Shown: piece after piece, positions 1 to 5,540 of the stretch
Position numbering within the stretch: the first letter of the stretch is position 1
How the letters are laid out: each line of letters opens with the position of its first letter
Assembly: GCA_025455895.1 (NCBI GenBank)
Contig: JALOLQ010000103.1
Location: 1-9,739 of the forward strand
Origin: Solirubrobacteraceae bacterium
GTDB lineage: Bacteria > Actinomycetota > Thermoleophilia > Solirubrobacterales > Solirubrobacteraceae
Reading direction: 5' to 3'
Length of the DNA stretch: 9,739 nucleotides
Made by a program: the position numbers and the translations under genes
Notes under the pieces: generated by a model
What the model was told of the DNA's origin: nothing
Databases searched by the model: none
The model's input: the letters and a program-made list of their open reading frames with translations, nothing else

Positions 1-1407
1 GCGATCGACGAGCTCGGCGAGCTCGACAACACGCTCGTGATCTGGATCTGGGGTGACAACGGCGCCAGCCTGGAGGGCACGATCACCGGCTCGTTCAACG
101 AGCTGACGATGGAGAACGGCATCCCGCTGACCGACGAGATGCAGGTGCAGCTGGCTGAGCGCTACGGCGGTGTCGAGGCGTGGGGAGGCCAGATGATGGC
201 TCCGCACTACTCGGCCGCGTGGGCGTGGGCCGGCAACGCGCCGTTCAAGTGGGGCAAGCAGGTCGGCTCACACCTGGGCGGCACGCGCAACCCGATGGTC
301 ATCCACTGGCCCGAGACGATCCGCGAGAACGGAGCGCTGCGCGAGCACTTCCTGCACGTGACCGACATCGGCCCGACGATCCTCGACATCGCCGGCATCC
401 CGATGCCCACGCACATCGACGGGATCGAGCAGCAGCCGATGCACGGCGTGACGTTCGCCGATTCGCTGACGGATGCGCAGGCGCCCGAGCGTCACACGCA
501 GCAGTACTGGGAGACGGTCGGTAACCGGGCGATGTACAAGGACGGCTGGTGGCTGGCGATGCGCACCGAACGCATCCCGTGGGTCCTCACGCCCGAGGCG
601 ATCAAGCCGTTCGCCCCCGGCGTGTGGGATCCGGACAAGGACCCGGTGGAGCTGTACTACCTGCCCGACGACTTCACGCAGGCGCGCGACCTGGCCGCCG
701 AGCATCCGGAGAAGGTGCAGGAGCTCAAGGAGCTCTTCTGGCAGGAGGCCGAGAAGTACCAGGTGCTCCCGTTGATGGCGCCGCTCGCCAGCTTCTTCGG
801 GATGGTGCCGCCGCTCCCCGCGGCGACCAAGAAGGAGTTCCGCGGCGGGGTTCAGAACGTCCTCGCGGGCATGATCCCGCGGATCTACAACCACTCGTAC
901 GCGATCAGCGCCGACCTCGTCATCCCGCCCGGAGGCGCCGAGGGCGTGATCGTCGCCGAAGCAGACCATCTCGGTGGCTTCTCGCTCTTCGTCGACGGCG
1001 GCAAGCTGACGCACACCTACTCGATGATGGGCGTCTTCGTGTTCCGCCAGCAGGCCGAGGAGCCGCTGCCCGAGGGCGAGGTCACCGTGCGTCTGGAGTT
1101 CGCCGCCGATGGCGCCAAGCCGGCCACCGGCGGTGAGGTCACGCTCTTCATCAACGACGAGAAGGTGGGCGGCGGCCGCATGGAGCACACCGTGCCGTTC
1201 CGCTTCTCCGGCTACGCGGGCATGGACATCGGCCGCGACAACGGCGGCGTCGTCGATCTCGCCTACGAGGACCGCAAGCCGTTCGCGTTCACCGGCACGA
1301 TCAAGAAGGTCGTCTTCGATGTCGACCCGCACCCCTCGACCGACGAGGCCCACGACCTCCACGCCGCCGTCCATCAGGGGCACACCGCCCACGGCATCTC
1401 CGCATGA
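1..1407 (+). CDS. Arylsulfatase, C-terminal part (5' truncated by window edge)
   Basis: The frame is open from base 1 and ends at TGA 1405-1407, giving 468 residues; the GTG at 37 is internal, not the start. Sulfatases hydrolyse sulfate esters using a formylglycine made from a Cys/Ser-x-Pro-x-Arg motif, which must lie upstream of the window. Visible here is the metal-binding Asp-Asn pair in WGDNG (residues 19-20 from the window edge), followed by a GTITGSFNE segment typical of the large actinobacterial arylsulfatases of about 780 residues. Next comes GKQVGSHLGGTRNP, whose Lys86 and His91 sit where active-site Lys/His occur in the family, then the VTDIGPTILDIAGI and GNRAMYKDGWW segments. From about residue 280 there is a beta-rich C-terminal domain. 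The family resembles mycobacterial AtsD-type enzymes, but the exact substrate cannot be told. No signal for secretion can be judged without the N-terminus. The next gene is convergent. Confidence 0.9.
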   Translation, partial: AIDELGELDNTLVIWIWGDNGASLEGTITGSFNELTMENGIPLTDEMQVQLAERYGGVEAWGGQMMAPHYSAAWAWAGNAPFKWGKQVGSHLGGTRNPMVIHWPETIRENGALREHFLHVTDIGPTILDIAGIPMPTHIDGIEQQPMHGVTFADSLTDAQAPERHTQQYWETVGNRAMYKDGWWLAMRTERIPWVLTPEAIKPFAPGVWDPDKDPVELYYLPDDFTQARDLAAEHPEKVQELKELFWQEAEKYQVLPLMAPLASFFGMVPPLPAATKKEFRGGVQNVLAGMIPRIYNHSYAISADLVIPPGGAEGVIVAEADHLGGFSLFVDGGKLTHTYSMMGVFVFRQQAEEPLPEGEVTVRLEFAADGAKPATGGEVTLFINDEKVGGGRMEHTVPFRFSGYAGMDIGRDNGGVVDLAYEDRKPFAFTGTIKKVVFDVDPHPSTDEAHDLHAAVHQGHTAHGISA

Positions 1408-1438
1408 GAGCCCGCGAACAGCGCTGTCGCGTTGAACG

Positions 1439-1459
1439 CGTCGAGCGCCGCTCTCGACG
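1439..1459 (+). terminator. Hairpin downstream of arylsulfatase gene
   Basis: A perfect 7-bp inverted repeat, CGTCGAG (1439-1445) and CTCGACG (1453-1459), encloses a 7-base loop and starts 32 bases after the sulfatase stop. A shorter 6-bp palindrome with a one-base centre, CGCGTT-G-AACGCG, lies just before it at 1428-1440 and shares two bases, so the two would compete. There is no T-tract, as is common for actinobacterial hairpin terminators. Termination is inferred only from position and pairing. Confidence 0.4.
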
Positions 1460-1483
1460 GCCTGCCCGTCGCCCCTGACGCGG

Positions 1484-1514
1484 CGGGGCCGCGCCCGGCC
1501 CGCGCCCGGCCCCG
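1484..1514. terminator. GC-rich inverted repeat in the convergent gap
   Basis: CGGGGCCG (1484-1491) pairs with CGGCCCCG (1507-1514) across a 15-base loop. The loop overlaps two copies of GCGCCCGGCC (1491-1500 and 1502-1511), offset by 11 bases. It lies between two convergent genes and could stop transcription from either side, but it lacks a T-tract. In DNA this rich in G and C such pairing may also be chance. Confidence 0.3.
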
Positions 1515-1569
1515 GCACGCGGGTCGTCCCCGGCCATACTGGTCGCCGCGGGGATCTGGCCGGTGGTGG

Positions 1570-3798
1570 TCACTGGGTGAACGACTCGAGCCCCCCGCCG
1601 TCGACGTCGGTGCCCGCGCCCCCGACCGCCGAGTCCGTCCCGGCGCCGCCGGTGAACGTGTCGTTGCCCGGGCCGCCGAACAGCAGATCCTGGTCGGCGT
1701 CGCCGTTGAGGGAGTCGTTGCCGGCGCTGCCGACGATCACGTCGTCACCGTTCCCGCCGTTGACGGTGAGCGCCGCGAGGGCGGCGCCTGCGAGCGCCGA
1801 CGCGGAGAGCACGTCGTCGCCGGCGGCGAGGTTCACGGTGAGCGTGTCGCTCGCCGCCTCCGCGCGCGCCAGCGTGACCGTGGTCCCGCCCGACGCGTAG
1901 GCCTGCGAGCCGAGCGAGCCGGACAGCGCGGCGACGTCCGCGCCGGCCGTGCCGTTCACGACGACGCCATCGGCCGCGCCGTCGCCGGCGAGTGCGACCC
2001 CGAGCTCGATGGCGACCGTCGTCACGTCCGTCGGACCGAGGTCGTTGACGGTCGCACTGTCGACCCCGCCGAAGGCGTTCAGCGCGAGCGTCTCGACGTC
2101 GTCGCCGTCCATGATGATGTTGCCGACGTTGCGGGTGAGCAGCAGCCGCGCGCCGTTCGACGACGCCGAGAAGATCTCCGAGCCCGCCGAGCCGTTGAAG
2201 CGCAGCGTGTCCGCGCCGGCGCCGCCCTCGACGACATCGCTGCCGTCGCCGGGATCCCAGACGAACGTGTCGTCGTCTCCGCCGAGGACCCCGACGTCGT
2301 TCCCGCCGTTGCCGTCCACGGTGTCGTTTCCGGGCCCGCCCGTCAGCGTGTCGGCGCCGTTCGAGCCGTTGAGCGTGTCCGCCCCCTCACCGCCGTCGAG
2401 GACGACCTTGATGAGTGATGCGAGCAGCCCGCCGGAGAGCGTGTCCCCGCCGCCGAGCGCGGAGAGCTCGAGCCGGTCGGCGGCGGCCTCCGAGCCGCCG
2501 ATCCGGACCGTCGCGCCGAGCCCCGTCACCTCGACCTTCCCGGTCACCGGGGCCGCCAGCCCGACGTCCGGGCCCTCGGTCCCGCTCACGGTCACGGAGT
2601 CGCCCGCCCCGTCGCCGGCGGCGCTCACGGCGAGGTCGACGTCCACGTCCGTCACCCCCGTCCCGGTGAGCGAGCCCACGGCGACGCTGTCCGCGGCACC
2701 CAGCGGGCTGAGGGCCAGGCGCTCCAGGCCCCCCGCGTCGAGCGTGGCGTTCCCCACGTCACGCGTGATCCGCAGCCGGGCGCCGGCGGCCGTCGCCGCG
2801 AACGCCTCGGCGGACGGCGAGCCGTTGACGGTGAGGGTGTCCGCACCGTCACCGCCGTCGATCGTGTCGTCGCCGTCACCGGGGTTCCAGGTCACGCCGT
2901 CCGCTCCCGGTCCGCCGCGCAGGGCGTCGGCCCCGTCGGCGCCGCTCAACGTGTCGTCGCCCTCGCCGCCGTCGAGCGTCAGCCCGATCCGGCCGGCGAG
3001 CGCCGAGGCGCTCAGGGTGTCCTCGCCGGCGAGCGCGTTGAGCGTCAGCCGGTCTGCGGGCTCGCTGCGCAGCAGCGTGAGCGCGGCCGGCGCGCCGCTC
3101 ACCGCGATGCCGTCCGCGGCCGGGGCGGCCGCGAGCGTGTCGGCCCCCGCGGTTCCGTCCACGACCACCGCGTCCACCGCCCCGTCGGCGCCGAGGTCGA
3201 GGGTCGCCGAGCCCGCGCCGCCCGCGGGGAGGTCGGCCACGGTCACGGCGTCGGCTCCCCCGCCGGGCAGGACCGTCAGCGCCTCGAGGCCCGCGGCGTT
3301 GAGCGCAGGCGCGCCGTCGCGCGACAGGCTCAGCCGACCCGCGGCGCCGCGGAGCGCCAGCGCCTCGGCGGCATCGGTGCCGTTCACGCGCGCGCGGTCG
3401 GCGCCGTCCTGGCCCTCGACCGTGTCGGCGCCGTCGCCGGCCTCGAGGACCGCGGTGTCGTCCCCGGCGCCGAGCGCGAGCGTGTCGGCCCCGCCGTCGC
3501 CGTCGGCGACGTCGTCGCCGGGCCCCGCGTCGAGGGCGTCATCCCCGGCGCCCCCGGCCAGCGTGTCGTTCCCGGCTCCCGCGACGAGCGTCTCGGCGCT
3601 CGTACCGCCCGCGAGCGCGTCATTGCCGTCGCCGCCGTCGAGGGTGACCGCGAGCGGCGGGCCCTCCGAGCTCAGCTGATCGTCGCCGCCGGCGCCGCTC
3701 AGCCGTGACCGCGTCCGCCCCGGCGCCGAGGTCCACGTTGAGCGTGGTCGTCCCCCCCGCGGCGAGATCACCCGCCGCCACCGTGTCGGCACCGGCAT
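1570..3798 (-). CDS. RTX-type Gly/Asp-rich secreted protein, C-terminal fragment of a frameshifted gene
   Basis: This open frame has 742 codons and ends at TGA 1572-1570. Its first 31 or so codons read Arg/Pro/Ser-rich sequence, because there they are out of frame with the upstream part of the same gene. Genuine coding starts near Leu33 (3702-3700), so the annotated start is probably artificial. From there the protein is Gly/Asp/Ala/Thr-rich with many GGxGxDxL-type turns that in RTX proteins bind calcium and fold as a parallel beta-roll. Four LDGGxGxD-like cores occur at residues 54, 276, 468 and 680. PGDGxDxVEGG-like segments at about 121, 307 and 517 precede DTLxxNGS; the last two continue into a TRxVGN segment. 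The C-terminus has canonical nonapeptides (residues about 680-735) and ends in ESFTQ. A role as a secreted calcium-dependent surface or matrix protein is inferred; no catalytic domain is visible. Deleting one base at 3703-3704 fuses it to the upstream fragment as 907 residues. Confidence 0.8.
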   Translation of the reverse strand: MPVPTRWRRVISPRGGRPRSTWTSAPGRTRSRLSGAGGDDQLSSEGPPLAVTLDGGDGNDALAGGTSAETLVAGAGNDTLAGGAGDDALDAGPGDDVADGDGGADTLALGAGDDTAVLEAGDGADTVEGQDGADRARVNGTDAAEALALRGAAGRLSLSRDGAPALNAAGLEALTVLPGGGADAVTVADLPAGGAGSATLDLGADGAVDAVVVDGTAGADTLAAAPAADGIAVSGAPAALTLLRSEPADRLTLNALAGEDTLSASALAGRIGLTLDGGEGDDTLSGADGADALRGGPGADGVTWNPGDGDDTIDGGDGADTLTVNGSPSAEAFAATAAGARLRITRDVGNATLDAGGLERLALSPLGAADSVAVGSLTGTGVTDVDVDLAVSAAGDGAGDSVTVSGTEGPDVGLAAPVTGKVEVTGLGATVRIGGSEAAADRLELSALGGGDTLSGGLLASLIKVVLDGGEGADTLNGSNGADTLTGGPGNDTVDGNGGNDVGVLGGDDDTFVWDPGDGSDVVEGGAGADTLRFNGSAGSEIFSASSNGARLLLTRNVGNIIMDGDDVETLALNAFGGVDSATVNDLGPTDVTTVAIELGVALAGDGAADGVVVNGTAGADVAALSGSLGSQAYASGGTTVTLARAEAASDTLTVNLAAGDDVLSASALAGAALAALTVNGGNGDDVIVGSAGNDSLNGDADQDLLFGGPGNDTFTGGAGTDSAVGGAGTDVDGGGLESFTQ
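1590..3645 (-). repeat. Four degenerate supermodules of about 190-220 residues in the RTX protein
   Basis: The LDGG/VNGG cores start at codons near 3639, 2973, 2397 and 1761, spacing of 222, 192 and 212 codons. Each full module runs: LDGGxGDDTL with nonapeptides, a (W)xPGDGxDxVEGG segment, DTLxxNGS, a segment with RLxLTRxVGN, LALxxxGGxDxxTV, a DVDLxxxxAGDGAxD stretch, VNGTAGAD, and a SEAAxDxLxL stretch before the next core. The first module lacks the TRxVGN motif and the last stops after the nonapeptides. This indicates tandem duplication followed by divergence. Boundaries are approximate. Confidence 0.7.
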
Positions 3799-4294
3799 TC
3801 AGGAGCGCCGACACGCGCTCGATCGTGCCCGCGCTGAGCGCTTCCGCGCCGCCCAGGCGCAGCACGACGCGGCCGCGGTCGACGGAGGCCCCGAGGGCAT
3901 CGGCACCGGCGGTTCCGGTGAGGACGGCCGAGTCCGCGCCCGCCCCGCCGTCCGCGCGATCGGCGCCCCCGCCGGCTGCCGTGGTGATCACATCACGCCC
4001 CGCCTCGCCACGCAGCCGGTCCCGCCCGGGGCCGCCGTTGAGCGTGTCGTCGCCGGCCCCGCCACTGATGGTGTCGTTCCCCGCGCCGCCGCTGATCGTG
4101 TCGCGTCCGCCGCCGCCGAGGATGCGGTCGTTGCCGCCGAGCCCGAGGATGCGGTCGTTGCCGCAGCCGCCGCGCAGCGTGTCGGCCTTCGCGGTCCCGC
4201 GGATCACCTTGCCCTTGCAGGCGGCCTGGGCGGGGCCGTCCGCGGCGGCGGCGGTCATGGTCGTCGCGGCGAGCACGGCGAGGAGCTTCAGCAT
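3620..4294 (-). CDS. RTX-type secreted protein, N-terminal fragment with signal peptide
   Basis: This frame encodes 224 residues from ATG 4294. Residues 1-25 form a Sec signal peptide: Lys3, a Leu/Ala-rich core, and a likely cut after AQA25 before Ala-Cys. Seven back-to-back RTX nonapeptides follow at residues 42-104 (for example GGAGNDTIS), then further GGAGAD-type units and an NVDLGAGADAVT segment ending at residue 197. After that the frame turns into an Arg-rich tail (ERRRRRR onward) with none of the repeat character, and stops at 3620. The DNA beyond 3703 continues the repeat pattern in another frame, so this is the 5' part of one gene broken by a single-base shift. Cys27 and Cys44 could form a disulfide. 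The start is supported by the signal peptide and by a -10-like TAGGCT six bases upstream; no Shine-Dalgarno is seen, which suggests a leaderless mRNA. Confidence 0.8.
   Translation of the reverse strand: MLKLLAVLAATTMTAAAADGPAQAACKGKVIRGTAKADTLRGGCGNDRILGLGGNDRILGGGGRDTISGGAGNDTISGGAGDDTLNGGPGRDRLRGEAGRDVITTAAGGGADRADGGAGADSAVLTGTAGADALGASVDRGRVVLRLGGAEALSAGTIERVSALLNAGADTVAAGDLAAGGTTTLNVDLGAGADAVTAERRRRRRSAELGGPAARGHPRRRRRQ
3698..3709 (-). other. Single-base frameshift site inside the RTX gene
   Basis: On the minus strand the upstream frame reads GTC ACG (Val196-Thr197, 3709-3704). One extra G (3703) follows, and the downstream frame resumes with CTG AGC. Removing one G of the 3703-3704 doublet gives DAVT-LSGAGGDDQ, which restores unbroken repeat character. 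The span 1570-4294 minus one base is 2724 bases, exactly 908 codons including the stop. There is no slippery heptamer or adjacent stop suggesting programmed shifting, so a sequencing or assembly error or a real null mutation is more likely. Confidence 0.8.
3983..4171 (-). repeat. Seven tandem RTX nonapeptide repeats (27-base units)
   Basis: Residues 42-104 of the N-terminal fragment are seven contiguous nonapeptides fitting GGxGxDxLx: GGCGNDRIL, GLGGNDRIL, GGGGRDTIS, GGAGNDTIS, GGAGDDTLN, GGPGRDRLR and GEAGRDVIT. The aligned Gly and Asp positions are those that coordinate calcium in RTX beta-rolls. At DNA level the 27-base period is imperfect, with repeated blocks such as GCCGAGGATGCGGTCGTTGC on the plus strand, which may favour slippage or recombination. 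Confidence 0.85.
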
Positions 4295-4300
4295 CGGCTG

Positions 4301-4306
4301 AGCCTA
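4301..4306 (-). promoter_or_regulatory. Putative -10 element for leaderless RTX mRNA
   Basis: TAGGCT on the minus strand fits TAnnnT and is followed by exactly six bases (CAGCCG) and then ATG at 4294. This places transcription start at the A of the start codon. No ribosome-binding site and no clear -35 are visible. The same geometry is found for the divergent gene at 4399, which strengthens the call. Confidence 0.5.
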
Positions 4307-4355
4307 ACCCGCGGGGAAGCCGCCCGGGCGCTCACCGGCCGGCGGCAGGAAGCCA

Positions 4356-4386
4356 GCGCTTTGCCGGCGCTTTCCCCGGCCCGGGG
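4356..4386. promoter_or_regulatory. Operator-like direct repeat and palindrome upstream of -10
   Basis: GCGCTTT occurs at 4356-4362 and again at 4367-4373, 11 bases apart, about one helical turn. It is followed at once by the perfect palindrome CCCCGG-C-CCGGGG (4374-4386), which abuts the TACGCT box. Position and symmetry suggest a protein-binding site controlling the 4399 gene, and possibly the divergent RTX gene. The palindrome may also be chance in GC-rich DNA. Confidence 0.3.
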
Positions 4387-4392
4387 TACGCT
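4387..4392 (+). promoter_or_regulatory. Putative -10 element for leaderless small-protein mRNA
   Basis: TACGCT fits TAnnnT and is followed by six bases (CGGCCC) and then GTG at 4399, so the predicted transcription start is the first base of the start codon. A TTGCCG at 4361-4366 resembles a -35 box, but the 20-base spacer is too long to be convincing. No Shine-Dalgarno is present. Confidence 0.5.
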
Positions 4393-4398
4393 CGGCCC

Positions 4399-4701
4399 GT
4401 GCGGCGCACGCGCCTCGGCGGCATCGTCTTCCTCGCGCTTCTCGGCCTGGTCGTGGCCGCGGCGGTCACCTATGCCGCGAGCACGCTCGTCTCGCAGCCG
4501 ATCGGCCTCACCTCCGAGCCGGCGACGCTCGGCGAGGGGCTCGCCCCGGCGCGCGGCGCGCCGGCGGTGACGACCACCGGCCCCACCCTCACGCGGACGG
4601 TGACCGTCACCACGACCCGGCCCGTGACCGCGGTGCCGCCGCCCACCCGGGGCGAGGACGACGACGACCGCGACCGGGACCGCGACGAGGACGACGACTG
4701 A
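4399..4701 (+). CDS. Small single-pass membrane protein with Asp/Arg C-terminal tail
   Basis: Unrecognised 100-residue protein. The N-terminus is basic (MRRTR), followed by one hydrophobic helix at about residues 7-27. This is either an uncleaved anchor or a signal peptide; the positive-inside rule places the rest outside the cell. Residues 56-80 are Thr/Val/Pro-rich (TVTVTTTRPVT), like an extended stalk and possibly glycosylated. The last 15 residues are EDDDDRDRDRDEDDD, a highly charged tail that could bind divalent cations or basic polymers. GTG 4399 is chosen because it lies directly after the hydrophobic-helix-encoding start and the six-base spacing from TACGCT. It is divergent from the RTX gene and shares its promoter region, so co-regulation is possible. 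It ends 3 bases from the convergent DUF4389 gene stop. The low-complexity tail makes homology searches unreliable. Confidence 0.7.
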   Translation: MRRTRLGGIVFLALLGLVVAAAVTYAASTLVSQPIGLTSEPATLGEGLAPARGAPAVTTTGPTLTRTVTVTTTRPVTAVPPPTRGEDDDDRDRDRDEDDD

Positions 4702-4704
4702 CGC

Positions 4705-5487
4705 TCAGCGGGGCGGATCGCCCTCGGCGGGCGGGGGCTGCGGCGGCTCGAACCAGCCGGCGTCCGCGGGCGGCTCGGCGGGGGCGGGGGCGGCGGCCGC
4801 GGGCTCCGCGGGCGCCTCGGGCGCGGCCATCGGCGCGGGCAGGTCGCCCGCCGGCGCGTGCGGCTCGAGCGCGCGGCGGTCGGCGTCCTGGGTGAACTCG
4901 GGCCAGTCCTCGGTGAGCAGCAGCCCGTAGGGCATCGCGCGGTGCTGGTAGCTCAGCCCGAGGCGCAGCATCTGGTAGATGCCCTCGGGCTGGCGGCCGG
5001 TGAAGACGATCGTGAACCACGAGATGAACGCGCCGATCTGGGCGACGATGTTCATCGCGTAGGCGATGAGGTAGACCGGGATCCCGATGATGATGCGGAA
5101 CAGCACCTTCATCCGGCTGTACTCGGCCAGCGGCTCGCCGAGGTGCAGCTTCTCCGGGTAGTCGAACGCCGGGTCGCCGGAGAACCCGGGCCAGCGGTCG
5201 GTGGCGAGGTAGAAGTAGCTGTAGACGTACGTCGCGTAACGGGCGAACGACGCGTGGAAGTCGTAGAGGCTGCGCGGGTAGTTCCCGGTGAAGATCAGGA
5301 CGAACCAGGAGATCGGGACGGTCACCCACAGGGCGATCGACCAGAGGCTGAGGAAGAACAGGCCGGGCAGGGCGGTGAAGAGCCGGAAGAACGTCGTGCC
5401 GCGGCTCTGCTGCTCCTGCCAGGTCATCTCGAAGACGGGCTGGCGGCTGAGATCCTGTTCGGCGATGGCGGGGCTGACGGAGGTCAT
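4705..5487 (-). CDS. Tandem DUF4389 membrane protein
   Basis: This 260-residue protein has two copies of the DUF4389 unit. Each copy has a hydrophobic hairpin-like segment ending in ISWFxxxFTG, then a YP/QP turn, an amphipathic stretch, and a final LxT(D/E)xWPxF motif. Unit 1 covers about residues 33-104 (membrane part 33-67) and unit 2 about 128-200 (membrane part 128-163). The C-terminal 55 residues are an Ala/Pro/Glu-rich, probably disordered tail ending in DPPR. DUF4389 proteins are bacterial membrane proteins of unknown function, common in Actinobacteria. ATG 5487 fits a cytoplasmic N-terminal tail of about 30 residues. No Shine-Dalgarno is evident; a poor -10-like TTGAAT lies seven bases upstream. 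It is 53 bases downstream of the cupredoxin gene on the same strand, so it may be the last gene of that operon or have its own promoter. Confidence 0.85.
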   Translation of the reverse strand: MTSVSPAIAEQDLSRQPVFEMTWQEQQSRGTTFFRLFTALPGLFFLSLWSIALWVTVPISWFVLIFTGNYPRSLYDFHASFARYATYVYSYFYLATDRWPGFSGDPAFDYPEKLHLGEPLAEYSRMKVLFRIIIGIPVYLIAYAMNIVAQIGAFISWFTIVFTGRQPEGIYQMLRLGLSYQHRAMPYGLLLTEDWPEFTQDADRRALEPHAPAGDLPAPMAAPEAPAEPAAAAPAPAEPPADAGWFEPPQPPPAEGDPPR

Positions 5488-5494
5488 GGCGCGT

Positions 5495-5500
5495 ATTCAA
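5495..5500 (-). promoter_or_regulatory. Weak -10-like TTGAAT before the DUF4389 gene
   Basis: TTGAAT on the minus strand lies seven bases before ATG 5487 in the only AT-richer patch of this gap. It departs from TAnnnT at the second position and the spacing is one base longer than in the two better candidates in this window. If real, this gene too would have an almost leaderless transcript. Confidence 0.2.
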
Positions 5501-5524
5501 CCGGGCGCGGCGGCGGTCGTCGAT

Positions 5525-5537
5525 GGGGGAAACCCCC
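5525..5537 (-). terminator. Short G5-loop-C5 hairpin after the cupredoxin gene
   Basis: On the minus strand, three bases after the TGA of the cupredoxin gene, GGGGG-TTT-CCCCC forms a perfect 5-bp hairpin with a 3-base loop. It sits between two same-strand genes and could end or attenuate the operon upstream of the DUF4389 gene. No T-tract follows. Confidence 0.35.
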
Positions 5538-5540
5538 GGT

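Noticed and set aside
268..1518. Minus-strand open frame of 416 codons opposite the arylsulfatase
   Set aside because: It has Arg/Val/Gly/His-rich shadow composition with no motif; the sulfatase motifs on the plus strand are decisive.
1949..3679. Long plus-strand open frame of 576 codons opposite the RTX gene
   Set aside because: It is a Ser/Pro/Ala-rich antisense shadow of Gly/Asp/Thr codons in GC-rich DNA. It lacks domains, a start signal and the composition of a real protein, while the minus strand has a clear repeat family.
3698..3709. Programmed ribosomal frameshift in the RTX gene
   Set aside because: No slippery heptamer, no in-frame stop at the shift point and no obvious stimulatory element; the upstream frame continues about 27 codons past it. 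A single-base error or mutation is simpler.
3983..4171. Regular short repeats that could be mistaken for a CRISPR array or minisatellite
   Set aside because: The 27-base period is continuous, in frame, and encodes RTX nonapeptides; there are no unique spacers between repeats.
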